From: an uncultured Algibacter sp.
GTDB taxonomy: Bacteria; Bacteroidota; Bacteroidia; Flavobacteriales; Flavobacteriaceae
Assembly (NCBI RefSeq): GCF_947495675.1
Contig: NZ_CANLZX010000008.1
Location: forward strand, 85,420-149,419
Direction of reading: 5' to 3'
DNA length: 64,000 bases
How positions within the stretch are numbered: position 1 is the first letter of the stretch; each line of letters begins with the position of its first letter. Position numbers and translations under genes: made by a program. A model generated the notes under the pieces. It had not been told where the DNA came from, searched no databases, and saw only the letters and a program-made list of their open reading frames with translations. Positions 55,298 to 63,390 of this stretch are shown piece by piece.

Positions 55298-56430
55298 TAT
55301 TCGCTTATTAGCGTTATGGTCATGGTTTGATTATGTAATTGGCAAGATACTTCGCCATGAAAAGGAGCAATTTCTCCATAGGAATAAAAACCACTAATTA
55401 CAGCGTCATTACCTATTACTTCAATAACTTCTTCTATTTCTTCTTCTACACGTTGGTCTAAAACTAATTTTCTACCAATACAACTTACTAACAACGCTAA
55501 TTCTGGCTTATTTTTTCGATATTCTAAGGCTTGTGTTGCAGCACGTTCTGATGCATTTGCAATATTATCTACATTAGTCATCATGAGCTGTACTTTAGAG
55601 TTTTCTTTAATATCTCCAGCTAAAATTACAGCATTTTCTTGTTCATTTATATTTAATATAGACCTTACAATAGATTGATTTTCGTCTGTAGATTTCACAT
55701 TTAATGGATACAATAATGCAGCTCCTGGCAAGTCTTTAGCTTTATCACCTAAATAACTTTTATATAAATCTAAAGCCGGTTGACCATCTAACTCATACAA
55801 GGTATTTCCTTCAGATTTTGTTACTATACGTTCTGGTCCAAAAGGTGTCCATCCGCCATGAATTGAGAATGATACTTCTAATGAATCTCCATAAAAACCA
55901 ATAGCCACTAACTCGCCTTCTTTAGGGTTTTCATTATATGATGCTAAGGTTTTTTCAAAACGATCATCGTCACCACATAACCCACCAGTTATTAATATAT
56001 TTTCATCTGTAGAGGCACTCATACCTTTGGTAAGTTGGCTTCCGTTAATAAAACTACCTTCTGAAACTACTAATACGTATTTTAAATCTTCTTGTGGAAG
56101 TTGATTTATTAAATCGTTTCCTGTTTTATAACTATCTAAATCTGCATTTAAAACGTTACTTGTTTTTATTTGAAAAGTGCTTTTTTCAAACTCTATAGCT
56201 GTGATAGTTATACTTTCTTGATTTACTGTATTTGACGAAATCTCTGCACACGAAGATGCAAAAACTATATGTCCATCAGGAAAAAGTTGCTTAATATCCT
56301 CATATACTGTAGGACCTTCTAGCATATATCTATTACCAAATACTAAGACTAAAGGTTCTTTTAGTTCTTGTTTTGCTTTAACATATTCCCAATCTTTATT
56401 TTTATGTTTTACTAATTGTACCGTTTTCAT
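55297..56430 (-). CDS. FIST-domain sensor protein, NosP-like
   Basis: A 377-residue protein with a FIST N domain (about 20-210: LVLVFGNRYMLEG, DGHIVFASSCAEISS, VLVVSEGSFINGSQLTKGM, LITGGLCGDDDRFEKTLAS) and a FIST_C domain (about 220-365: PALDLYKSYLGD, ALLYPLNV, AVILAGDI, LALLVSCIGRKLVL, ISGFYSYGEIAP). FIST proteins of the NosP type bind haem and sense nitric oxide, acting on a partner kinase encoded next door, as here. Haem binding cannot be proven from sequence, and some FIST proteins may sense other ligands. It is sandwiched between two kinases. Confidence 0.88.
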   Translation of the reverse strand: MKTVQLVKHKNKDWEYVKAKQELKEPLVLVFGNRYMLEGPTVYEDIKQLFPDGHIVFASSCAEISSNTVNQESITITAIEFEKSTFQIKTSNVLNADLDSYKTGNDLINQLPQEDLKYVLVVSEGSFINGSQLTKGMSASTDENILITGGLCGDDDRFEKTLASYNENPKEGELVAIGFYGDSLEVSFSIHGGWTPFGPERIVTKSEGNTLYELDGQPALDLYKSYLGDKAKDLPGAALLYPLNVKSTDENQSIVRSILNINEQENAVILAGDIKENSKVQLMMTNVDNIANASERAATQALEYRKNKPELALLVSCIGRKLVLDQRVEEEIEEVIEVIGNDAVISGFYSYGEIAPFHGEVSCQLHNQTMTITLISE

Positions 56431-56433
56431 AAA

Positions 56434-58392
56434 TTATTTTTTTAGTGTAAAAAAGAATGTTGTTCCTATATTTGGTTCACTTTCTAACCATATGTCTCCT
56501 TCATGTAAATCAACTATCTTTTTTACTATGGATAACCCAATTCCTGTAGAATCTTTACTTTTATTTAAAGCATGAAATACTTTAAAAATTTTATTGTGAA
56601 ATTTTTTCTCAATTCCCATACCATTGTCAGAAATTGAAAATTGATAATGTGTTTTAACATCTTTTACATCCACTTTAACAAAACCTTGTTCTTTATCTAT
56701 AAATTTAATGGCATTACTAATAAGGTTTTGAAACACTTGTTGTAATTTAGTACTATCACCTTTTAATGTTGGAAGTGTATTTAATACCTCGACAGTTACA
56801 TGGTCTGGTTTGTACATTATTTGAATTAAATCTGTAACAACTTCATCCAGATTAACATTTACTTTTTCATTTTCATCTGTACCAACACTAGAATAATTTA
56901 AAACATCTGTAATAAGTTGTTCCATTTTTTCTAAAGTAGTATCAACAAGTGCTAAGTTTTGTAAACTTACATCATCTAACTTCCCAACATTATCTTCTTT
57001 AATCCAGGTTATTAAAGCATTAATACTTCTTAATGGTGATTTTAAATCGTGAGATACTATATGTGCATACTCTTGTAATTCATCATTACTTCTTTCTAGT
57101 TTAGAAAGTAGTTTCTCTTTTTGAAGTTCTAGATTTTTAAGTTCGGTAATATCTAAATGTATACCAATAGAACCAACTAATTCTCCTTCTAAATTATAAT
57201 TAGGCGCGCCACTTATTAACCAATACCTAACTTCTCCTGCTTTATTTTTAGCCTTAAGTTCATAAGAATTAGATTCCCCTTTTTGGCGTTTTTTATTCTG
57301 TTCTTTTATAATTTCAGAACCTCCATCAATAGCAAATAATTCTCCAGCATTTTTCCCTAATACTTCTTCTTCACTATAACCAGACATTTCTGTAAAACTC
57401 TGGTTAATCATTAAGATTTCGTCGTTGATATTAACTTCTGCTAAACCTAAATTCATGTTAGCAATAATGTTGTAGTACTTTTGTTTTTGTGCTTCTATAC
57501 TTTTTCTATAAGTTCTATTTAGGGTTACATCTTTAAACGTCCATAAATAGCCTTTGGTTGAACCATTTGTTACTATTGGTATATAATTGCGCTCAAGTAT
57601 TTTACCATCTAGCATTTCTAGCTCGTCACCTAAAACTGTTTTTTTATTTTGATGTATGGCTCGCATTCTTTCTAAGAAAGCTTCTGGATTTATAAACAAC
57701 ACTTTGTTTTGCTCTGATGAAGCTTTACAATCCATCCCTATTAAATCTGATGGATTTGCATCAATATTAAAAAGCTCACAGAATTTATTATTTGTAAGTA
57801 CAATTTTTCTGTTTTGGTCTTCTAATACAATACCACTATCTAAATTTACAACTAGTGATGCTAGTCTGTTTTCAGATTCTATTAATTTTTCTTCTGATAT
57901 TTTTTGGTCTGATATATCTCGAACAATACCTTGAGCTGCAACTGGTTTTTTATTTTTATCAAAAATAATACTTGCATTTATGTGTACCCATTTCACCTCT
58001 TTTGATTTGGTATACACTCTTGCCTCATAATCTTTAAAATAGCCTTTGTTGGATAATTCTAAAAAAGAAGACATCGCATATTCGTAGTCTTCTTTATAAA
58101 TAAGTTTAGTAACGTTTACCTTATCTCTAGTAATATCGTAACCAAATAACTTGGTTGCTGCTTCATTAAATTTTAAGATATTACCTTGTAAATCCATTAC
58201 AACGTATGCATCTACAATATTTTCAAATACACCTTGAAGTTGTGAAGATTTCTCGTCTAGTAGTTGTTCTAAGCGTTGGGAAGTAAAATATAATTCTCTT
58301 GATTTTTCTTCAAGAATTTTTTCTGCTGCTTTTCTAGCAGCTTTTTCTCTTTTTAAAGCACGTTCTAATATTTCAGCTTGATTTTGACTCAT
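56434..58392 (-). CDS. Multi-PAS histidine kinase, H-NOX partner
   Basis: A 652-residue cytosolic kinase. It starts with a charged coiled coil (LERALKREKAARKAAEKILEEKSRELY, about 8-35 in two parts) typical of kinases next to H-NOX genes. Three PAS domains follow (about 50-165, 175-290, 300-418, with PAC signatures VAAQGIVRDISDQ and GSIGIHLDITELK), then HisKA SHDLKSPLRSI (His near 447) and a HATPase domain (FQNLISNAIKF, SDNGMGIEKK, STGIGLSIVKK). Its start shares one base with the H-NOX stop. It has no receiver of its own, pointing to the single-domain receiver and Hpt as partners. Confidence 0.9.
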   Translation of the reverse strand: MSQNQAEILERALKREKAARKAAEKILEEKSRELYFTSQRLEQLLDEKSSQLQGVFENIVDAYVVMDLQGNILKFNEAATKLFGYDITRDKVNVTKLIYKEDYEYAMSSFLELSNKGYFKDYEARVYTKSKEVKWVHINASIIFDKNKKPVAAQGIVRDISDQKISEEKLIESENRLASLVVNLDSGIVLEDQNRKIVLTNNKFCELFNIDANPSDLIGMDCKASSEQNKVLFINPEAFLERMRAIHQNKKTVLGDELEMLDGKILERNYIPIVTNGSTKGYLWTFKDVTLNRTYRKSIEAQKQKYYNIIANMNLGLAEVNINDEILMINQSFTEMSGYSEEEVLGKNAGELFAIDGGSEIIKEQNKKRQKGESNSYELKAKNKAGEVRYWLISGAPNYNLEGELVGSIGIHLDITELKNLELQKEKLLSKLERSNDELQEYAHIVSHDLKSPLRSINALITWIKEDNVGKLDDVSLQNLALVDTTLEKMEQLITDVLNYSSVGTDENEKVNVNLDEVVTDLIQIMYKPDHVTVEVLNTLPTLKGDSTKLQQVFQNLISNAIKFIDKEQGFVKVDVKDVKTHYQFSISDNGMGIEKKFHNKIFKVFHALNKSKDSTGIGLSIVKKIVDLHEGDIWLESEPNIGTTFFFTLKK

Positions 58393-58931
58393 TAATTTTT
58401 ATGAATAACAAATCTAACTTCTGTTCCGTCTTCTTTAATTTTTTCTAAATCTATTTTTGCAGTCGAATCAAAATGTTCAAATGTTTTATTCATTAAACCT
58501 AAGCCAAAATGATGCATGGCTCTACTTGATGTGTAGATCATTACTAATGAATCTTCTGTTTTTTCTACAACTTCAAAAGTAGGTAATTCTGCATCTGGGT
58601 ATATTTTTCTAACTTCTACATGAATATGATTTTCTATAGATGAAATCATTTCAATTGGGTCTTTATAGGTTGCTAAAAGATCTGGATAACTTTTTTCTAT
58701 AACACTAAAAAAGTGCTCTGCATAAACTAAAAGTAAATTATCAATAGATATTCCTGTATTTTCACTTAAATGCTGTAATAATTGTAGCATTTCAGAAAAA
58801 CTATAAGTTCCTACGGCTGTATAAACACCTTCTGATTCTAAGGTAGAACTTGAGATAATATTATCTACCATTTCTAGACCAAACTTATCTTCAACTAACT
58901 CTAAGAACTCTGTAAAAACTATTCCTTTCAT
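58392..58931 (-). CDS. H-NOX haem sensor (HNOB domain)
   Basis: A 179-residue stand-alone H-NOX domain. The proximal haem-ligand region reads NHIHVEVRKIYPDAELP, with His104 placed seven residues before the conserved Tyr-Pro. The propionate-binding Y-x-S-x-R motif is YTSSR (Tyr133, Ser135, Arg137). At the position of the distal Tyr that stabilises O2 in Thermoanaerobacter H-NOX there is Phe142, which predicts a NO-selective, O2-excluding pocket. Bacterial stand-alone H-NOX proteins inhibit an adjacent kinase when NO is bound. The gene overlaps both its neighbours by one base. Confidence 0.93.
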   Translation of the reverse strand: MKGIVFTEFLELVEDKFGLEMVDNIISSSTLESEGVYTAVGTYSFSEMLQLLQHLSENTGISIDNLLLVYAEHFFSVIEKSYPDLLATYKDPIEMISSIENHIHVEVRKIYPDAELPTFEVVEKTEDSLVMIYTSSRAMHHFGLGLMNKTFEHFDSTAKIDLEKIKEDGTEVRFVIHKN

Positions 58932-59341
58932 TATATTTGTTTTAATTCATTAATACTCCAATAAGCCAATAATTTTTCAATTTTAGAAGTATACTCCTCA
59001 TATTTTAAAGGTTTTAAAACATAACCTGCAATACCTATTTTATAACATTCTAATAAATCTTTTTGATTACTAGAAGTAGTTAAAATTATGGTAGGTATAT
59101 ATTTTAAAATGTCATCATTTTTTAGAATACTTAAAAATTCAATACCACTAATTTTGGGCATGTTCAAATCTAACAAAATTATGTCAGGTAATTCGTCTTT
59201 TTTTTCTAAAATTTTTAAAGCTTCTTCACCATTATTAGCCTCTGTTATTTTATGATTCAATTTTAATGATGAAATAGTTCTATTAAATTTCATCACTTCA
59301 ATCATATCATCTTCTATTAATAAAATGTTTAAAGCTTTCAT
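58931..59341 (-). CDS. Single-domain response regulator (Rcp1/CheY-like)
   Basis: I place the start at the ATG at 59341 (MKALNILLIEDD), because the -7 box of promoter E (59372-59379) makes the upstream ATG at 59374 unlikely to be transcribed. The domain has acidic DD, phospho-acceptor Asp in IILLDLNMPKISG, Thr in ILTTSSNQKD and Lys-Pro in YVLKPLK. It resembles receivers paired with cytosolic PAS kinases. With no output domain, it is a probable phosphate carrier between the kinases and the Hpt protein. It is the first gene of the seven-gene sensory operon. Confidence 0.9.
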   Translation of the reverse strand: MKALNILLIEDDMIEVMKFNRTISSLKLNHKITEANNGEEALKILEKKDELPDIILLDLNMPKISGIEFLSILKNDDILKYIPTIILTTSSNQKDLLECYKIGIAGYVLKPLKYEEYTSKIEKLLAYWSINELKQI

Positions 59342-59371
59342 GTTTTTTACTTTTAGTTTATTGTTCGTTGT

Positions 59372-59463
59372 CAAAACTAAAGTATTAAATTGTAAGATAA
59401 ATTCTAGTTCGTTTAACTCAAATTTAGTGTCGGTGAATAACGCTTAAGTGTCGACGAATGGTT
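59372..59463 (-). promoter_or_regulatory. LytTR-type tandem site and -7 box, promoter E (sensory operon)
   Basis: TCGGTGAATAACG (59430-59442) and TCGACGAATGGTT (59451-59463) are 21 bp apart; both are preceded by GTG. The minus-strand -7 box TAGTTTTG (59372-59379) is 51 bp from the proximal copy. This suggests that the LytTR regulator controls its own operon. A second box-like word, CAAATTTA, at 59419-59426 is at the wrong distance. Confidence 0.72.
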
Positions 59464-59475
59464 TTTGGAGAAATT

Positions 59476-59769
59476 TTAAGCTACTTCTTTGTTAAATAGC
59501 TCTAGAGTGTTTTTTTGTGCTTCAAACTTAATGTTTTTAAGCTCTTGCAAGTATGGCAAAGATTTTAATTGATCATTAGTATAATTCATTTCTAATTTTT
59601 CAATAAAATTTAAATGCAATAAATTTTTATTTAATACCGAACTTATGTCTCTATTTGGTAGGTTATTAAATTCATTAGTTTTAGTCTCTAATGAATTTTC
59701 TTTTTTTTTGATTTTTAAGCCTATGGAAAGGTTTAAACTCATGCTACCAACTTTTATTTTAAGCCTCAT
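59476..59769 (-). CDS. Unknown small protein in the LytTR-type regulon
   Basis: From the ATG at 59769, 97 residues: MRLKIKVGSMSLNLSIGLKIKKKEN, then a helical, Asn/Leu/Lys-rich part (VLNKNLLHLNFIEKLEMNYTNDQLKSLP, about 45-75 in two parts) and ending ELFNKEVA. An upstream TTG-started extension to 59811 overlaps the promoter box and is rejected. There is no signal peptide, transmembrane helix or known motif. It has its own LytTR-type promoter (F), which argues that it is a real gene and part of the same response. Function unknown. Confidence 0.6.
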   Translation of the reverse strand: MRLKIKVGSMSLNLSIGLKIKKKENSLETKTNEFNNLPNRDISSVLNKNLLHLNFIEKLEMNYTNDQLKSLPYLQELKNIKFEAQKNTLELFNKEVA

Positions 59770-59808
59770 TTTTGAAGGATTTAATAAATTAATTTTTTTA
59801 TTATGGTA

Positions 59809-59901
59809 CAAAGATGTAACACAAATATGTTTTTAATTAATAAATTCTTTATAACAATTTTAATCTATAGATTGATGACTATTTTATATAGACGAATGGT
59901 A
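59809..59901 (-). promoter_or_regulatory. LytTR-type tandem site and -7 box, promoter F (unknown small protein)
   Basis: TAGATTGATGACT (59868-59880) and TAGACGAATGGTA (59889-59901) are 21 bp apart. The minus-strand -7 box CATCTTTG (59809-59816; one mismatch) is 52 bp from the proximal copy and 40 bp from the ATG at 59769. Confidence 0.7.
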
Positions 59902-59965
59902 ATTATTCAATTTTAAAATTGGTTAAGTAGCTTATAAAATGGTACTTTAGAGTGTAAACAACAAA

Positions 59966-59994
59966 TTGTATTATTTCTATAAATAGAGATACAA
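59966..59994 (-). terminator. Possible terminator after the FdhF/YdeP gene
   Basis: TTGTAT ... ATACAA with an inner TCTAT/ATAGA stem forms a hairpin about 30 bp after the oxidoreductase stop. On the minus strand it is followed by the T-rich TTTGTTGTTT. AT-only pairing makes this weak. Confidence 0.4.
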
Positions 59995-60025
59995 ATTTTT
60001 AATTATAAGAGCGTTTAATTATTAC

Positions 60026-62320
60026 TTAAGCCTCTTCAATTGTGATTTTAACACTTTTTGATGCCGGAGTTTTAGCTGTATGTGCATAAGAATCTAAAGG
60101 CACTAGTATATTGGTTTCAGGAAAATATGTTGCACAACAATTAACAGGAATATTATAACCAACAACTTTAAAATTATGAGCTTTGCGAATAGTACCGTTA
60201 TATTCAGATTTTAGATTAACTACATCTTTCTCTTTTAGATGGCGCTTTTTCATATCGTCACGATTCATAAAAATGACTCGTCTTTCATTAAAAACACCTC
60301 TATACCTGTCATCTAAACCGTAAATAGTGGTGTTGAATTGATCATGACTACGAATGGTCATCATTATTAATTCACCTTCTTTTAATTCCCAAGCAGGAAG
60401 TTTATTAATTGAAAAATTTGCTTTTCCTGTTTTAGTTTTAAAGTTTCTTATTCTTGCGCCATTTGGCAAATAAAACCCAGATGGCTGTTTTAATTTTTTA
60501 TTATAATCTGTAAATCCGGTTACAACCTCGGCAATATCATCACGTACTAAACTGTAGTCTTCTTTGTATTGTAACCAATTAACTTTAGTGTTTTCTTTTA
60601 AAGTAGCATGTGCTATACCGCAAACAACGGCAACTTCACTCAATAAGTTTTCGGAGCAAGGTTCTAAAACTCCTTTTGTTGTATGCACAACACCCATTGA
60701 GTTTTCTACACTTTGTATTTGAACTCCTGTTTTTTGATAATCCTTTTCTGTTCGCCCTAAACAAGGTAAAATTAAAGCCTCTTTTCCTGTTACTAAATGA
60801 GATCGATTAAGTTTTGTACTTACGTGTACCGTTAAATCACAATTAGCAATTGCCTGTGCTGAATATGCTGTATCTGGTACTGCAGAAATAAAATTTCCTC
60901 CCATTCCAAAAAAGACTTTTGCTTTTTTCTCGTACATCGCTTTTATAGAGTCAATAACTGAATAACCGTGCTTATTTGTTGGTTTAAAGCCGTATTTACT
61001 TTCTATTTTATCAAGAAATGCTTGCGGAGCAGATTCCCAGATACCAACGGTTCTATCGCCTTGCACATTGGAGTGCCCACGAACCGGACACGTACCTGCG
61101 CCTTCTTTTCCTATACTACCTTTTAATAATAATAAATTAACAATTTCGCGAATATTATCAACGGCATTTTCATGTTGTGTTAAGCCCATAGCCCAACAAA
61201 TAATGATTTTATTGTTAGTTAAAATTAAATCAAGAACATCATTAAAAATTTCTAACGATACTCCTGAGGCTTTTAAACATGTTTCAAAATGATACTTCTT
61301 TAAATCTGTAATAAATGCATCATATCCAGAGGTGTATTCATTAATAAATGATTTATCAAATACATTGCCTTCAGCTTCTTCTTTTTCCAATAATTTTAAC
61401 AGAATTGCTTTAAAAAATGCTACATCTCCGTTGATGGTAATAGGTACAAAAACATCTGTTATTTGCACGCCTCCTTTTAATATTTTTATTGGATTTTGCG
61501 GATTAGTAAATTTCATTAATCCAGCTTCTGGAAGCGGGTTAATAGTTATTATTTTACCACCATTTTTTTTAGTTTTTTCTAAAGCCGTTAACATTCTTGG
61601 ATGGTTTGTCCCTGGGTTTTGCCCAACAATCATAACCAATTCTGCTTTATATAAATCATCTAAAGTTACAGACCCCTTACCTATTCCTAAAGTTTCAGAC
61701 AAAGCACTTCCGCTTGCTTCATGACACATATTTGAACAATCTGGAAGATTAGAGGTGCCATATTCTCTAACAAATAATTGATACAAAAAGGCGGCTTCGT
61801 TTGTTGTTCTGCCAGAGGTATAAAAAACAGCTTCATCAGGGTGGTTTAAATTATTCAATTTCTCGCCAACCTTTTTAAAAGCCGCTTCCCAAGAAATGGG
61901 CTGGTAATGCGTTGCACCTTCACTTAAAAACATAGGTTCTGATAATCGACCAGATTTCCCTATTTGAAAATCAGACCAACCAGACATGTCATCAATGCTA
62001 TGTTTAGCAAAAAATTCGGCTCCTATGGTTTTATTTTGAGCTTCTTCAGCAATGGCTTTTATACCATTTTCGCAAAACTCACCTAAAGATGATCGTTCAT
62101 CGTCTGGATCTGGCCATGCACAACCTGGACAATCAAAACCGCCTTTTTGATTCATTTTAAGCGTTAACTTAAAAGCATCAGCAGCATTCATGTATTTTGA
62201 TACTTGCCCTATTGAATTTTTTATTGCTGGAAACCCCACACTATTTTCAGATGGTTTGGTGATTTTTAAATCTAAAAATTCTTCTGGGGTATTGGCCTTT
62301 TCTTCTGGCGATAAACTCAT
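60026..62320 (-). CDS. FdhF/YdeP family molybdopterin oxidoreductase
   Basis: A 764-residue cytoplasmic enzyme of the DMSO-reductase superfamily. The N-terminal Fe-S region has CPGCAWPDP (Cys64, Cys67) and Cys83. MGD-binding segments include VFYTSGRTTNEAAFLYQLF, SNMCHEASGSAL (Cys199, at the position of the Sec/Cys metal ligand of formate dehydrogenase H), MIVGQNPGTNHPRML, VRGHSNVQGDRTVGI and, near the end, MTIRSHDQFNTTIYG. The YdeP subgroup lacks known electron-transfer subunits and its substrate is uncertain; formate oxidation should not be assumed. It is a likely client of the Moco operon at 23.7-30.7 kb. No LytTR-type site at the right spacing is present. Confidence 0.9.
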   Translation of the reverse strand: MSLSPEEKANTPEEFLDLKITKPSENSVGFPAIKNSIGQVSKYMNAADAFKLTLKMNQKGGFDCPGCAWPDPDDERSSLGEFCENGIKAIAEEAQNKTIGAEFFAKHSIDDMSGWSDFQIGKSGRLSEPMFLSEGATHYQPISWEAAFKKVGEKLNNLNHPDEAVFYTSGRTTNEAAFLYQLFVREYGTSNLPDCSNMCHEASGSALSETLGIGKGSVTLDDLYKAELVMIVGQNPGTNHPRMLTALEKTKKNGGKIITINPLPEAGLMKFTNPQNPIKILKGGVQITDVFVPITINGDVAFFKAILLKLLEKEEAEGNVFDKSFINEYTSGYDAFITDLKKYHFETCLKASGVSLEIFNDVLDLILTNNKIIICWAMGLTQHENAVDNIREIVNLLLLKGSIGKEGAGTCPVRGHSNVQGDRTVGIWESAPQAFLDKIESKYGFKPTNKHGYSVIDSIKAMYEKKAKVFFGMGGNFISAVPDTAYSAQAIANCDLTVHVSTKLNRSHLVTGKEALILPCLGRTEKDYQKTGVQIQSVENSMGVVHTTKGVLEPCSENLLSEVAVVCGIAHATLKENTKVNWLQYKEDYSLVRDDIAEVVTGFTDYNKKLKQPSGFYLPNGARIRNFKTKTGKANFSINKLPAWELKEGELIMMTIRSHDQFNTTIYGLDDRYRGVFNERRVIFMNRDDMKKRHLKEKDVVNLKSEYNGTIRKAHNFKVVGYNIPVNCCATYFPETNILVPLDSYAHTAKTPASKSVKITIEEA

Positions 62321-62424
62321 TTTAATAAATGTTTTTATTTTCTATTAAAATAACAAAATAAAATTATAGTATAAACGAATCTTTTAAACTCTTTAAACTT
62401 AAACAATAACTGCTATAAACTCAG

Positions 62425-63387
62425 TTATTTATTATGTTTTAAGCAAAAGCTTAATGCGCGTTTTTCGTTATAATATACATTGCTTTTATCAACAAAACCA
62501 GCGTGTCCGCCATGATTTGGCATTTCTAAATATAAATTAGAATTGTTTTTAGCTTCGTTTATGGGATAACATTCTGGAGATAAAAAAGAATCATTCAACG
62601 CGTTTATAATTAATGTTGGCACTTTTATATTAGGTAAGAATTGCAGGCTGCTACATCGCACATAATAATCTAAAGCATCTTCAAAACCATGCGCTTTGGC
62701 TGTATAAACATTATCAAAATCTGTTAGAGTTTTAATTGATTCTAGTACTTGTTTAGTTAATAATTCTGGATAGCGTTTTTGTTTTGCTTTAAGTTTATTT
62801 ACTAAATGCTTTAAAAATCTATCGTGATATAACTTATTTTTAAATGTGTGTAACTCTCTTGCAGAACCTGTTAAATAACAAGGCACAGAAACCGCTATTG
62901 CAGATTTTATTTGTGTTGGTACAAGCGCTCTTTCGCCCAAATACTTAAGTATAATATTTGCGCCTAAGCTAATACCTTTTAAATATATTTCAGAATAGTT
63001 TTTATTAGTGGTAGTATGCTCTATTACAGCTTCTAAATCTGCGGTTGCACCAGAATGGTAACTGTAATATTTTAAATTATCTTCACCACTACAACCTCTA
63101 AAATTTACACTTACAGCATCAAAATTATTTTTATTAAATAGTTTAGCGGTTCCTGTCATGTAAGGACGCTGTCCGTTTCCTTCCAAACCATGAAGCAAAA
63201 TAATGAGCTTATTGGTTTTTTTATTTGAATAACTCCAATCTAAATCTAAAAAATCTCCATCTTTTAAAGTGATGCGTTCCCGTTCTTGTTTAATAGAAAC
63301 ACGCCTTAATAAGCCAGAATATACTGTTGAAACAAAACCGTTTTTAAAATAAAAACGAGGCTTATAAGATGATTTTATTATTGGCAT
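62425..63387 (-). CDS. YheT-family alpha/beta-fold hydrolase
   Basis: A 320-residue hydrolase. It shows the oxyanion region ILLHGLEGNGQRPYMTG, the typical YheT segment VSVNFRGCSGEDN, nucleophile elbow LKGISLGANIILKYLGE (GxSxG serine near residue 141), acid in LIINALNDSFLSPE and catalytic His in MPNHGGHAGFVD. Family members are thought to be esterases on medium-chain or hydrophobic esters; the physiological substrate is unknown. Only 3 bp separate it from the upstream adenine deaminase gene, so the two are likely co-transcribed. Confidence 0.9.
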   Translation of the reverse strand: MPIIKSSYKPRFYFKNGFVSTVYSGLLRRVSIKQERERITLKDGDFLDLDWSYSNKKTNKLIILLHGLEGNGQRPYMTGTAKLFNKNNFDAVSVNFRGCSGEDNLKYYSYHSGATADLEAVIEHTTTNKNYSEIYLKGISLGANIILKYLGERALVPTQIKSAIAVSVPCYLTGSARELHTFKNKLYHDRFLKHLVNKLKAKQKRYPELLTKQVLESIKTLTDFDNVYTAKAHGFEDALDYYVRCSSLQFLPNIKVPTLIINALNDSFLSPECYPINEAKNNSNLYLEMPNHGGHAGFVDKSNVYYNEKRALSFCLKHNK

Positions 63388-63390
63388 AAA

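Noticed and set aside
59341..59374. Longer N-terminus of the single-domain receiver starting at 59374
   Set aside because: The predicted -7 box at 59372-59379 would place the transcription start inside this extension; the ATG at 59341 begins exactly at the domain.
62372..62384. TAAACGAATCTTT upstream of the FdhF/YdeP gene, similar to the regulon half-site
   Set aside because: It is 8/10 similar over the core but no second copy is 21 bp away, and the expected -7 position falls on the start codon.
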